The notes: generated by a model not told the origin, from the sequence alone. A stretch of 64,000 bases of DNA from Bremerella sp. TYQ1 (GCF_020150455.1 NZ_CP083740.1:682001-746000); one strand, 5' to 3'. Positions 8,643-18,231 are shown, counted from the first letter of the stretch. A program made the numbers and translations.

Positions 8643-9368
8643 ATGACTCGTCGATTGGCTTACTCTTCTGTCTCGCTATTTACCGCGGTAATGCTTGTTT
8701 CTGTTTCACTCGCGGAAGAGCCGGTAACCAAAGCATTCGTCAACGGCGAAGGTCCCGGTTGGGTAGCGCTGGGGAAAGATGATTTTACCAAGGTGAACAG
8801 CAACGACGACACGTGGAAGTTCAACGAGGATGGCTTGATTGAATGCACCGGCAAGCCTGTCAGTGTGATGCGAACCGTCAAGCAGTACACCAACTTCGAG
8901 TTGGTTTGCCAATGGCGTCATCTGAAGTCGGCTGGCAACAGCGGGATCTTTGTCTGGACGATTCCGTCGTCACTCGAAGCATTGACCGGCCCAGGTCTTC
9001 CGCAAGGAATTGAAGTTCAGGTGCTCGACGTCGGTTATAAGACGCGGTACGAAAAGGATGGCAAACGTAAAGCGGATTGGTTTACATGCCATGGCGATGT
9101 GTTTCCCGTGGGGGCAGCAAAGATGAAGCCGTTTCCACCCGTTTCGCCTAATGGTCAGCGCAGTTTCCCCTCCAAGGATCTCAGCAAGGGGACCGGCGAG
9201 TGGAACCACTACTATGTGCGAGCGATCAACGGAGAGGTTCGCCTGTGGGTGAACGGCGAAGAAGTTTCCGGCGGAACCGGATGTACGCCTGCGACTGGTT
9301 TCCTGTGTTTGGAATCGGAAGGCTCGCCGGTCGAATTCCGCGGTTTGAAAGTTCGAGAGCTGCCATAA
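8643..9368 (+). CDS. Exported DUF1080 (3-keto-disaccharide hydrolase-type) protein
   Basis: 241-residue protein with a signal peptide (MTRRLAYSSVSLFTAVMLVSVSLA). The mature part is a single DUF1080/LamG-like beta-sandwich: DDTWKFNEDGLIECTGKP, NFELVCQWRHLKSAGNSGIFVW, EVQVLDVGY, and a C-terminal EWNHYYVRAINGEVRLWVNGEEVSG. The family is annotated as 3-keto-disaccharide hydrolase and is heavily expanded in planctomycetes, where it is linked to glycan degradation. Polar residues in the concave face are conserved, but substrate is not predictable. A strong terminator follows directly. Confidence 0.85.
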   Translation: MTRRLAYSSVSLFTAVMLVSVSLAEEPVTKAFVNGEGPGWVALGKDDFTKVNSNDDTWKFNEDGLIECTGKPVSVMRTVKQYTNFELVCQWRHLKSAGNSGIFVWTIPSSLEALTGPGLPQGIEVQVLDVGYKTRYEKDGKRKADWFTCHGDVFPVGAAKMKPFPPVSPNGQRSFPSKDLSKGTGEWNHYYVRAINGEVRLWVNGEEVSGGTGCTPATGFLCLESEGSPVEFRGLKVRELP

Positions 9369-9390
9369 GCTGGCGTGTTCAATTCATAAA

Positions 9391-9430
9391 AAAAGGCCGT
9401 CAACTTGCGTAAAAGTTGACGGCCTTTTTC
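9391..9430. terminator. Bidirectional intrinsic terminator
   Basis: A perfect 16-base stem (9391-9406 with 9413-9428) with a 6-base loop, A-run before and T-run after, between the convergent DUF1080 gene and the HTH gene. It should work in both directions. Confidence 0.9.
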
Positions 9431-9448
9431 GTTTGATATTGCTTTGGA

Positions 9449-10624
9449 TCAGACGGTCAAGCGACGCTGAATTGCCTTCGGATCGATTGGAATGATCTTC
9501 GTGGTCGCTGAGTAATCTGCAACCAGTACGCTGCGGGCCTTCTTCTGCTTCTTCAGTTCGTACTGAATCACATAGGCACCGATTTGCGTTCCGTTACCCG
9601 TGTAAACAGGTGGCCAGAACTCTTCCGGGCGACTCGAGAGCGTTTTCGCCAGGAGTCGGGTTCCACGTCCGGAGTAACCGCCGAGCATCATTTCCAGACG
9701 CCCTTGCGATTCGTGGTAAACGTAGATCAGGTAAGCTGGCTCGTAGGTGGTTTCATCCCACTTGCAGCAGCCCCAGCTACCATCTTCTTTTTCGTAATAG
9801 AAGCCTGGCGTGTCGGGGTTGTAGCTCTTGGAGAGCTGATCGCCGCCGCAGCACGACCCAGGAAATTGAACGTTCTTTTCGCGGTGACGCAGGTAAATCG
9901 GAATGGCCCGTTGGCTTGGGTCTTCCACTTCGTCTTGGCTGATGAACGGCTCGGTATTGAACGCGGTGGCCAAGCCCAGTTCGATGACCGGGTTGCTTCG
10001 AATACTACCGAGGCTGATCAACGCTTTGTCGCCATCGACGGCTTGGAAGCTGGAATAAACTTCATGACCACGTCGATGAACTTCTTCCTCTTCGGCTTGC
10101 CCGGGAGCCCATACGAGCGTCTGGAAAAGGTCTTCCGGCTGTGGAATCGGCGTGTCGCGTGACAGGTAACCATCGCCGCTCAGCGAGACCATGTCGCGAG
10201 GCAGATCGGTTTGACGGTACTTGGCAGTACCACCCAGCGTCGAAATACCGGTCAGCAGTTGCCCTTGCAGGATGGTATCGGATGCGACGACCCAAGCCCC
10301 TTCTGCCCAGTTTTCGTCAGCTCGGATACCGAGGCACATTTCCACTCGCTTACGTCGAGCCAGCAATTCCCAGAAGTTTTCAGGCTCAACGGCGAACAAC
10401 GCGCCTGGCAGTTGGTTCGCTTCGGCATAACCATGCTTGATCAGAAAGTCGCAGACCTGAGCAAGGGCCGAAAGCGGAATGTATTTCGCTTCGTTCTTCA
10501 ACAGCGAAGAAACCTGGTGCCGATCGAGTCCGGTGAAGTCGCAAATCGCTTTAATGGTGCCAGGACGTTTCTTAGGATCTGGCGAATGATTAAGCAATTC
10601 TGCAAGGCGAAACGAGAATTTCAT
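9449..10624 (-). CDS. HTH protein with large unknown C-terminal region
   Basis: 391 residues, not exported. Residues about 1-65 look like a xenobiotic-response-type helix-turn-helix (GTIKAICDFTGLDRHQVSSL, then KNEAKYIPLSALAQVCDFLI). Residues 85-390 match nothing I know: it has a conserved-looking core (DKALISLGSIRSNPVIELGL), two Cys pairs (GSCCGGD and WGCCKWDE) that could bind metal, and a beta-rich end (LEMMLGGYSGRGTRLLA). The core resembles a nucleotide- or ligand-binding sensor more than an enzyme with recognisable catalytic residues. It sits between a terminator and the end of the MoxR operon with its own 308-base upstream region. A ligand-responsive regulator is the best guess; target unknown. 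Confidence 0.7.
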   Translation of the reverse strand: MKFSFRLAELLNHSPDPKKRPGTIKAICDFTGLDRHQVSSLLKNEAKYIPLSALAQVCDFLIKHGYAEANQLPGALFAVEPENFWELLARRKRVEMCLGIRADENWAEGAWVVASDTILQGQLLTGISTLGGTAKYRQTDLPRDMVSLSGDGYLSRDTPIPQPEDLFQTLVWAPGQAEEEEVHRRGHEVYSSFQAVDGDKALISLGSIRSNPVIELGLATAFNTEPFISQDEVEDPSQRAIPIYLRHREKNVQFPGSCCGGDQLSKSYNPDTPGFYYEKEDGSWGCCKWDETTYEPAYLIYVYHESQGRLEMMLGGYSGRGTRLLAKTLSSRPEEFWPPVYTGNGTQIGAYVIQYELKKQKKARSVLVADYSATTKIIPIDPKAIQRRLTV

Positions 10625-10932
10625 CGTGATTCTCCGAGCGTTTTTTTGCTCTACCTAATCTTGGAATTAACAGGGTTGAATCTTCCCCAGGAAGCATGCC
10701 ATCGACATTCGTCCCTTCGAGCGTCCCTGCGACCGCGGCTTCCGCGGACTTCAAGTCATATCTTAATGATGACTATCTTACCTTTGATGTCAACGTGACT
10801 TTCGGCACCCTTAGGCAATTTCTGGGTAAAAGTCTCCCTAAGATACCGTACTTGCACGTCGTAGGACGTATTCCAGCGGTAAACACGCAGATGGCGTGGA
10901 GTAAGAAAAATTCGAGAAGATTGGCTTTTGGC
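10625..10932. other. Intergenic region upstream of the HTH gene
   Basis: 308 bases between the end of the DUF58 gene and the start of the HTH gene, both on the minus strand. It must hold the HTH gene's promoter; a TTGACA lies on the minus strand at 10793-10788 but no well-spaced -10 follows. No terminator hairpin is evident after the DUF58 stop, so readthrough from the operon is possible. Confidence 0.45.
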
Positions 10933-11847
10933 CTAGATTCGGCGATTTTGCAGACTTCGCTGGTTCAAGTATTCCCAGAAGATCGCCCCTGGATTGCTAT
11001 CCGTACATGCCACAAGGTGATCGCAGTTATTGCGTGTTGCGATATCAGCCAACTGCGTGTTGAAGCGATTCACGGCTTTCAGATAGGAAGATCGTATATC
11101 CGCTGGCTGGGCGATTTGCTGGGCATCCACTTCCAGACCGACGAAGCGAATCATGCCGTCCAAGTTGAAGTTGAGTTCATGGTCGTGAATCACTTGAACG
11201 AGCACGACATCATGTTTATTGAAGCGAATTCGCTGAATCGCATTCTCCAGCGTTTCTAAATCGCCGAAGAAGTCGCTGAAGATCATCACGATCTCACGGC
11301 GAGCCATGCGTTGGCTAAATTCGGACAGACAAGCGTGGAGGTCGGTATGATCTTCGGCACTCGTTTCATCCAAATGCTGCGACATGCGAATGATCTGCGG
11401 TAACGCATTGCTGGCAGGGATGTGACCACGTATTTGTGTATCGAATGTCGTGAAGGAAACTTTGTCTCCTTGTCGGACGATGCTATGGGCTAGGCTCACC
11501 GCAAGCCGCGATCCATACAGCATTTTCTGAGTCGCTTCTTCGCCGTAGCGCATCGACTTGCTGATATCGAGCATCAAGTGACAGACGAAATTGGTTTCCA
11601 TTTCGTACTGTTTGATGAAGTACTTGTCGCGCGTGAAGAAGACACGCCAGTCGATGTGCTTGGGATCGTCCCCCGGCACGTATTCGCGATGTCCAGAAAA
11701 CTCGACAGCGAATCCCGAGGCTGGTGACTTATGCGCACCAGCCAAATTGCCGCTCACTAACCCTCGCGGCTCCAGCGAGCGACCGGAGAGTTGACGTAGG
11801 AATTCGTAGTCGAGATATCGAGACAGGACGCCGCTATTCACAAGCAC
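10933..11847 (-). CDS. DUF58/VWA-like protein, last gene of the MoxR operon
   Basis: 304-residue cytoplasmic protein of the DUF58 family, the usual partner of MoxR ATPases. The DUF58 core EFSGHREYVPGDDPKHIDWR is at about 49-67, followed by a VWA-like fold with a MIDAS motif Asp94-Ile-Ser-Lys-Ser98 (LMLDISKSMRYG) and IVMIFSDFFGDLE. The start is GTG: at 11847 it is 3 bases from AAGG, while GTG 11841 (two codons later) has better spacing. It follows the MoxR gene by 23 bases. Family knowledge: MoxR/DUF58 pairs act in metal-cofactor insertion, stress or envelope assembly; the client here is unknown. Confidence 0.9.
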   Translation of the reverse strand: MLVNSGVLSRYLDYEFLRQLSGRSLEPRGLVSGNLAGAHKSPASGFAVEFSGHREYVPGDDPKHIDWRVFFTRDKYFIKQYEMETNFVCHLMLDISKSMRYGEEATQKMLYGSRLAVSLAHSIVRQGDKVSFTTFDTQIRGHIPASNALPQIIRMSQHLDETSAEDHTDLHACLSEFSQRMARREIVMIFSDFFGDLETLENAIQRIRFNKHDVVLVQVIHDHELNFNLDGMIRFVGLEVDAQQIAQPADIRSSYLKAVNRFNTQLADIATRNNCDHLVACTDSNPGAIFWEYLNQRSLQNRRI

Positions 11848-11870
11848 ACCTTAGCAAATTAGTTTCACGC

Positions 11871-12902
11871 TTAAGCAGCGGGGCAAGCGTAGGTTTTCTC
11901 AGACGAAACTTCTTCCAGCAGCATTTCGATTAGCTTGTCACTGGTGTAGCCATTGGCTTGCGCCGAGTAATTCGCAGCCAGACGATGTCGCAGGGCCGGT
12001 TTAACCATTGCTTGGACATCGCCGATGCTGGCGTGATAGCGGCCGTACAGAATCGCTCGGGCCTTTGCGCAAGTTACAAGTGTCAACAAACCACGCGGCC
12101 CGGCACCCCAAGCGACCCACTGATTCACAAACGAGGGGGCTTCTTCCGAGCCTGGTCGAGTGGCTCGGATCAGTGCCCAGGCGTAGCCAAGGACCTGATC
12201 GCTTACAGGAACACGTTTGACGAGATCTTGAAATTGAACGATCTGCTCGCCACTCATGCATGCGCCGATCGCCTCTTGCGCACCAGAGGTAACACGGCGT
12301 GCAATTTCCCACTCTTCGGCACCTGTGGGATAGTCGACGCGAATATGCAGCAGGAAGCGGTCGAGCTGTGCTTCCGGCATAGGGTAAGTCCCCTCTTGCT
12401 CAAGCGGGTTTTGCGTTGCGAGAACGAAGAATGGACTTGGAAGCTTGCGAATGGTACCGCCGGCGCTGACTTGACGCTCTTGCATCGCTTCCAGCATCGC
12501 CGCTTGGGTCTTCGGTGGAGTTCGATTGATTTCGTCGGCGAGAATCAGATTCGCGAAGATCGGGCCTTCCAAAAACTCGTACCGTCGCTTCTTCGATTCC
12601 AGGTCTTCCTGAATGATCTCTGTCCCGGTGATATCGCTTGGCATCAAGTCAGGGGTAAACTGAATTCGCTTGAAGCTCAGGTGCAGCGATTCTGCCAACG
12701 AACTCACCAAAAGAGTCTTCGCCAGTCCGGGCACCCCTTCCAAAAGTGCATGTCCACGAGCGAACATCGCAACGAGAACTTGCTCGATTACGTCCGACTG
12801 CCCGACGATCACTTTGGCCAGTTCGTCGCGAAGTTTGCCATACGCGTTTTCGCATTCCTGGACGGCAGCGACGTCGCTTTGAGAGATTGGATCAGATGCC
12901 AT
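11871..12902 (-). CDS. MoxR-family AAA+ ATPase
   Basis: 343 residues. Walker A GVPGLAKT (56-63), Walker B LILADEINR with Asp123/Glu124, the sensor region ATQNPLEQEGTYPMPEAQLD and C-terminal lid helices are all present. MoxR ATPases use ATP hydrolysis to remodel VWA-domain partners. Here the partners are probably the adjacent DUF58 protein and the two upstream VWA membrane proteins. It lies 59 bases after the coiled-coil gene and 23 before the DUF58 gene, all on the minus strand. Confidence 0.95.
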   Translation of the reverse strand: MASDPISQSDVAAVQECENAYGKLRDELAKVIVGQSDVIEQVLVAMFARGHALLEGVPGLAKTLLVSSLAESLHLSFKRIQFTPDLMPSDITGTEIIQEDLESKKRRYEFLEGPIFANLILADEINRTPPKTQAAMLEAMQERQVSAGGTIRKLPSPFFVLATQNPLEQEGTYPMPEAQLDRFLLHIRVDYPTGAEEWEIARRVTSGAQEAIGACMSGEQIVQFQDLVKRVPVSDQVLGYAWALIRATRPGSEEAPSFVNQWVAWGAGPRGLLTLVTCAKARAILYGRYHASIGDVQAMVKPALRHRLAANYSAQANGYTSDKLIEMLLEEVSSEKTYACPAA

Positions 12903-12961
12903 AACTCAAGTGCCTCTAAATCGAAGTACGTTAATTGCGGGATGTTTGGGTCGAAAAGGGG

Positions 12962-15900
12962 TTAGTCGATGTTCTCGAAGTAACGTCGAAGTCGCTCTTC
13001 ATATCCGGGAGGTGCCGAACGACGAACGCTGGCACGAATCGATTGCTGAACTCCGGGGGGAAGCTTGGTAAACCAAGGCTCTTTCTCGAAAGAACGGGCG
13101 GCCGGATTCGAGTTGCTCGTTCCACTTCCTCCAGGCGACTCTTGTTCAGAGCTCTCGCTACCAGGCATCGACTCAGGCGAGGTGGAAGCTTGCGAGTTCG
13201 ACGGTTGATTGTTGGTCGGTTGCCCCTGCATAGCGTTTTGTGCGGTCGCATCTGCTGGCGTAGCCGATTGAGATGCGGAGGGATTGTCGAGCATGGCCGA
13301 CGCAGGCGCCGCCATACCGAGTGGATCAATCGTGGCGACCTCGTTCGAGTCGGAGGGATCGCCATCGGCAATCAATTCGGGCATTTGGTCCCAAAGTGAT
13401 TCCATGGCCTCCATACCAGCCAATGCTTGCGCGGTCACTTGTGGTGTAGGAGAAACCATTGAGTTCCCCATTTCGCCCGACGGCTGCTGATTGGGGCTTC
13501 CTTGGGACGCCAGGGTACCAGATTGCGTTGGATTGCTACTTGGCTCGGAAGGAGTGCTACCCATGGGGGAGCCATCCGCAGGGCTGCCGGGCTCTTGAGT
13601 GGTATCCCCCGGTTGGCCTTCTGCTTCGCTCGACGGTGCTGTTCCTTCCGCAGCAGCTTCATCACCAGAGTTACCTTCGGCTGGCTGATTCATCTGCGAC
13701 ATGGGAACAGGAAGTCGCGAGGCCGTTTGTAATGCGTCCCGAACCGGTTGATTCGCGATCTGGCTTTGCTGAGCGGTGTTCGCGGCCAACTGGGTTGCTT
13801 CTCGCTGCGAATTGGCGAACTGACGCATCGATTCGGCCAGCTGAGAAGCAATTGGGTTAGGCTGAGTTTCTTGGTCTGCCGGAGCTTCGCCAGAAGCCTC
13901 GCCGGTAGCGTTGCTAGGATCTACGTCTCCAGAACTGCTTTCAGAAGGCATCGGTTGCGAGCCCTCTCCATTTTCGGGATTGGATGATTCTCCTTCGCCC
14001 ATCGGTTGCGTGGCGTTTTCTGCAGCTTGGTTGTTTGCCATCAATTGTTCGGACAGTTCTTGGATCTTGGCGCCTGAGTTGTCGATGTTGTCGAGCAGTT
14101 GGGCGATCTGTTCCGCTGCTTGTTTGTCGGCGACGATCGGTTGGCGACGGCCGGCGAGTTCGGCGCGAGCCTGTTGAACTTGATTCTGTCGTTCTTCCGG
14201 CGTGGGAGTCGTTGGCGAAGATTGCGATTCCATGGGCGAATTCGCCGAGTTCATCGGATCTGCGGGCGAGCCAGACACTGCTGGCATGGGCTGAGCATTC
14301 CCTTCGCTCATTTCTCCGGACGAGCTTTCTGATGCTTCGGACATGTCCTGACTATCGGTTGCGGCATTGGAATTCTCGGCTGACGCTTCCATCGGTGAGG
14401 CGGAATTGTTGGCCGCCATTTCATTGGTTTGAGGCGTTTTATTGGGGGATTGGCGAAGTCTCGCGGCTGCTTCGGGCGAGATCATGCCTGCCTCGTTGGC
14501 CAAGGCTTCCATTTTAGCTTCGGCGGCGGAAGCCTCTTGTTGTGCTGGCATTTCGCCCAGTGATTTATCAACGGAATCGATTTGATCAATTTGCTCGCCA
14601 GCCGTTTGAGCCAATTGTTGGGCGGCCTCTTTCGCTGCGCTACGAAGTGCCTTGGCGGCATCGTTCAGGTTCTGTTGAGCTTGTTGCGATTCGGATTGAA
14701 GCTTCTGAGCATTCTTGCCTTGGGCTTCCGGCGATTGTTGTTCTTGAGCCATCGCCTTGGCTGCGTCGCTCGCTTTGTCGATCTGAGCTTGCGCCTTCTT
14801 TAAAGCTTCCGCGGCGTCAGGTGCTGTATTTTTGGTTCCTTCCGCGACGCGATTGGCAACAGCGGCAATGTCGCTTTGAGTTTCAGCCAATGCTTGTATA
14901 TCTTGGTTTTGGCTCTGCTGAGGATCGTTGGCTACTTTGGCGGCATCGCGTGAGATCTCTTGTTGTGCCGCGGCGGCGCGATCCAAGGCTTCTGCGGCTC
15001 GGGCAAGTTCGCCGATCTTGGTCGCGAGTTGCTGGCGTTTGGCATCGGCCAACGTCGACGAAACATTCTCTAAAGCTTGCTGCGTTGCGTCGGAGGCGTC
15101 AGAAAGAGCATCTTGCGTTTGCGAATCGGTGTTCTCCTGGGAAGCTTTCTCTGCTTGAGCAGCGGCCTCGTTGGCCATCGCTTTCGCCTCGGCGATCATC
15201 GGCTTCACAGCTTCCGGCAGGTTTTCCGTCTGGGCTGCTTCATCTAACGCCTGTCCGGCGTCTCGCTCCATCTGAGCAATTTGCTCAGCCGTTTCTGGTG
15301 CCTTTTCAAACTGTTCTTCGGCCGACTTTTGCTGGTCGAGGGCCTTTTCGAGCTCCTGTTTCGCTGTTTCTAAAGCGGCGATTTGCTCTTCGCGTTCGTC
15401 TGCACTTGCGACATTGGGTGGCACTGCTTGTTCAAGAAGCTGATCTTTCAATGTTTCGAGCTTGGCGAGCACCTCATCTTGTTTTTCTAATGCGGACTCC
15501 TGGTCTCCTTCGAACAATTCAGCAACAGCCTCGGCAGCCGAGTTGCTGGCTTCTTCCACGGCTTCAGCGTTCTCTGGCTGGCTGGCCATCTGTTTGGCGA
15601 GTTCTTCCAACTTCTTTTGAATCGATTCTTGCTTCTGGGAGAGCTCATCCGCTTTTTCTGGGGTTAGCTCTTCCTGGCTAGTTTCGGCTTTAACTTCTTC
15701 CTGTTGATCTTTAAGCTTCTCGATCTCATTCATTGCCGAGTCGAGGCTGTTATCGGCGAGTCCTTGGGCCTGTTGAAGGTCTTCCAGGATTTTATAGAGC
15801 GCGGCGACGAAAGCATCCTGGTGGACACTTGCCCCGGAATAACGACCTTCGCGAATGCTAGTGAGTGCGCCTTGCACTTCATCGGAGGCGTTGTTTTCTT

Positions 15901-16561
15901 TGAGGATCTGTTGTCCGGTAATCGCGGAGTTGGCGAGCGAACCTCCCCAGCTTCGCATGTCGAGAAGGGCTTCTTCCAGGTGATGAAACATCATCACGGC
16001 ATCTGTCTGTCGGGAAAGATTTCCGAGAGCCGCTTCGTCACGTGACTCCATCGGAAGCTGTGGGAGCTCGCGCGTTTGCGAAGAGACCGATTCCTGAACA
16101 GAAATGAGTTCCCTGACTTGGGCATGCAGTCGGGCGAGACGCATCCGGCGGTAGAGTCGCTGACGCTCGGCCATCAATGTCAAAAGAACTTTGCGAACTT
16201 CTGCTCGCGCTTCGGTGATGGCGTTGATTCGATCCTGCCCCTCGACCTCTTGGGCAAGAATAAGCTTCTGGACGACCCCCTGCATTTCATTGCCAATGAG
16301 TTCGTCTAAATTCTCCCGCATCTGGGTGATGTCGTTGTAAATCGGAACAGTCGTCAGACCGTTTTGTTTAAGCTGGGCGGCCTGAAGATCAAGCACTTGG
16401 GACACCAACTGACGCGTCAGCGCTTGAGCCTGTTGCTGCGTGTATTGCTTCCGCCGTAACGTTGTGACGTCCGAATCTTGTGCGGACGCAAACGAAGGTT
16501 GCAGCACAATAGGTGTGACGGCGGTCAGTAAAATCAAACCGAGAAGCATCGAGCGTATCAT
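12962..16561 (-). CDS. 1,199-residue exported coiled-coil protein (DUF4175-like C-terminal half)
   Basis: Signal peptide (MIRSMLLGLILLTAVTPIVLQPSFASA), then about 300 residues of regular helix including QAQALTRQLVSQVLDLQAAQL and LAEVEGQD-type repeats, a long Ala/Glu/Gln/Lys coiled coil (about 270-700), a Ser/Pro/Asn/Gln-rich disordered stretch (about 700-1150), and a short conserved-looking tail ending PPGYEERLRRYFENID. Its start overlaps the stop of the preceding gene by 4 bases (ATGA), implying coupled translation. The coiled-coil plus Gln-rich plus C-terminal-tail plan is like the second half of DUF4175-type proteins. Role: probably a long periplasmic scaffold working with the 557-residue partner. 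No catalytic motif seen. Confidence 0.8.
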   Translation of the reverse strand: MIRSMLLGLILLTAVTPIVLQPSFASAQDSDVTTLRRKQYTQQQAQALTRQLVSQVLDLQAAQLKQNGLTTVPIYNDITQMRENLDELIGNEMQGVVQKLILAQEVEGQDRINAITEARAEVRKVLLTLMAERQRLYRRMRLARLHAQVRELISVQESVSSQTRELPQLPMESRDEAALGNLSRQTDAVMMFHHLEEALLDMRSWGGSLANSAITGQQILKENNASDEVQGALTSIREGRYSGASVHQDAFVAALYKILEDLQQAQGLADNSLDSAMNEIEKLKDQQEEVKAETSQEELTPEKADELSQKQESIQKKLEELAKQMASQPENAEAVEEASNSAAEAVAELFEGDQESALEKQDEVLAKLETLKDQLLEQAVPPNVASADEREEQIAALETAKQELEKALDQQKSAEEQFEKAPETAEQIAQMERDAGQALDEAAQTENLPEAVKPMIAEAKAMANEAAAQAEKASQENTDSQTQDALSDASDATQQALENVSSTLADAKRQQLATKIGELARAAEALDRAAAAQQEISRDAAKVANDPQQSQNQDIQALAETQSDIAAVANRVAEGTKNTAPDAAEALKKAQAQIDKASDAAKAMAQEQQSPEAQGKNAQKLQSESQQAQQNLNDAAKALRSAAKEAAQQLAQTAGEQIDQIDSVDKSLGEMPAQQEASAAEAKMEALANEAGMISPEAAARLRQSPNKTPQTNEMAANNSASPMEASAENSNAATDSQDMSEASESSSGEMSEGNAQPMPAVSGSPADPMNSANSPMESQSSPTTPTPEERQNQVQQARAELAGRRQPIVADKQAAEQIAQLLDNIDNSGAKIQELSEQLMANNQAAENATQPMGEGESSNPENGEGSQPMPSESSSGDVDPSNATGEASGEAPADQETQPNPIASQLAESMRQFANSQREATQLAANTAQQSQIANQPVRDALQTASRLPVPMSQMNQPAEGNSGDEAAAEGTAPSSEAEGQPGDTTQEPGSPADGSPMGSTPSEPSSNPTQSGTLASQGSPNQQPSGEMGNSMVSPTPQVTAQALAGMEAMESLWDQMPELIADGDPSDSNEVATIDPLGMAAPASAMLDNPSASQSATPADATAQNAMQGQPTNNQPSNSQASTSPESMPGSESSEQESPGGSGTSNSNPAARSFEKEPWFTKLPPGVQQSIRASVRRSAPPGYEERLRRYFENID

Positions 16562-18231
16562 TGGGTTTCTCCCAATCCTAATTGCTGTTGGATCAACTCG
16601 CTCAACATTTGTTCCGATTGCTTGTCCGCTTCGGCAATGGCTGCCAAAACGGTGCTTTCATCACCGATCTCTAAGTGAAGAGGATCGCTTTCTCCAGGCA
16701 TTTCCGAGGCGCCGGATCGATGGTCGGTGGCGACTAAGACCACTTCGACCTGATCGCCTACTTCGAGTTGCCAGGGTGCCAGGTCCAATGCGAACTCGCC
16801 TTCAGCAGAAGTTTGCGGAGGCTGTCCCGCTTCGTTTGTGAAGAAGGGGACTTCGGCGACGCGGGGCGAGGAATTGCCACGCCGGATTTCCAGACGGAAA
16901 GTAAGGGATGCCAGACCGAAATCGTCGGTGGCGCGATAACGTATTACGGGAGCAGCCGTCGGCAGGACCACGTGATGGATTGTTTGTATCGAAACATTGG
17001 GGATACGGTCTGGAACGACACGAATCGTTCCACGAATGGGCGAAGCTGGTTGCAGGCCATGTTGGTCGACAGCATTCAGTTCGTACGTGACGGTCTCTTG
17101 AATGTTGGTCAGCGTTCGGTGCTGCTGGCCAAGCTTCCACACATGAGAATTGTTTCCGGAACTCGAAAGCTTCAGATGCTCTTGGTCCGTTCCATGTTGG
17201 AGCATCAAACTTGGAGCCTCGAGTGTACGATCGGCCACAACGGTCATGGTGACGTCGCTACCGGCGAGGACTGCCAGATGTGTCGAAGAGGAACCGCTTG
17301 AAAGTTGAATGTCTTTCGCATAGTCGGGTGGTGTCGCCGCGAGTTCAACTTTTAGGACTGGAAGTGTAATGATCTCGATCGACAATTCGGCGGTCTTCGC
17401 ATCGCCGGCGAACACCTGGTATTGAATAGGCTGAATAAGACGCGGAACCGTATAGACAAATTCCCCCGAATCGCTTGGGGACGGCTCTAACGTCGCTTCG
17501 GTTGCCTCCCCTTTTTCATCACGAATTTGCAGGTGACATGATTCTGGAATCACCCCGGCACATTGAATTGCCATCGAAAGTGATCCCCCGTAGCCAATCG
17601 TGACGGGAGTTGCCGGATCGTTCAGGTTGACCTCCTGCCCATTGATAAGGATCGACGCAATTTGGGTTTTGGTGGGGTATTGGACACCCGACAATGTTAG
17701 TCTTTGAAGGAAAATCGAGACATGATTCGGAGCGGCATAGCACACACCGCCGATGCCAAGCAGGATCAAACATAAGATCAAGACGCGATTGCGGGCCGGC
17801 CGACTGTTGAAGCCATCGAAGACATCGATTTCGTTTTTCAGTTCCGCAACATAATCGACGACCGCCGTTTGAAGTTCGGAAGAACCAATGGCTTGTCCCT
17901 GCTCGAACTGCATTGCGGCGACCAAGTCGCCATCGATGCCATGACGGTTTTCAACTGAAATAGCCGTATCGATAAGTGACGCACTCCAGCCATGCAGTGC
18001 CGAGACAGCTTTGCTAAGGCCGTATGCAAGCAGGGGAACGGTGGCGAGCATCATCAGGCCGCGATCGAGCGGGCTTAGCTGAAATCCGTAGTCAAGCACG
18101 AACCAAGCTGCCAATGCACCAAGGATCCAGAACGCAGCGCCTGTCAGGGCAATTCCCAGGCGAACGCCATTGCGCGCTCGCCGCAATCGATTCAGCTGAG
18201 ATTTCAGGCCAGTTAATTTGGAGACGCTCAT
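16558..18231 (-). CDS. Membrane protein resembling the N-terminal half of DUF4175 proteins
   Basis: 557 residues from ATG 18231, which overlaps the previous stop as ATGA; a 22-residue longer start at 18297 lies inside the upstream gene and lacks support. Two or three membrane segments occur near the N-terminus (GIALTGAAFWILGALAAWFVL, LMMLATVPLLAYGLSKAV, and VLILCLILLGIGGVCYA at about 155). The rest is periplasmic with Ig-like beta segments and the phrase RATDDFGLASLTFRLEIRR, typical of DUF4175-type proteins. It is followed by ATGA overlap with the coiled-coil gene. Likely a membrane anchor that forms one complex with that protein. Confidence 0.75.
   Translation of the reverse strand: MSVSKLTGLKSQLNRLRRARNGVRLGIALTGAAFWILGALAAWFVLDYGFQLSPLDRGLMMLATVPLLAYGLSKAVSALHGWSASLIDTAISVENRHGIDGDLVAAMQFEQGQAIGSSELQTAVVDYVAELKNEIDVFDGFNSRPARNRVLILCLILLGIGGVCYAAPNHVSIFLQRLTLSGVQYPTKTQIASILINGQEVNLNDPATPVTIGYGGSLSMAIQCAGVIPESCHLQIRDEKGEATEATLEPSPSDSGEFVYTVPRLIQPIQYQVFAGDAKTAELSIEIITLPVLKVELAATPPDYAKDIQLSSGSSSTHLAVLAGSDVTMTVVADRTLEAPSLMLQHGTDQEHLKLSSSGNNSHVWKLGQQHRTLTNIQETVTYELNAVDQHGLQPASPIRGTIRVVPDRIPNVSIQTIHHVVLPTAAPVIRYRATDDFGLASLTFRLEIRRGNSSPRVAEVPFFTNEAGQPPQTSAEGEFALDLAPWQLEVGDQVEVVLVATDHRSGASEMPGESDPLHLEIGDESTVLAAIAEADKQSEQMLSELIQQQLGLGETQ

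Noticed and set aside
14542..15681. Plus-strand open frame (379 codons)
   Set aside because: Antisense to the Ala/Glu/Gln-rich coiled coil; Arg/Leu/Pro-rich shadow without ribosome site.
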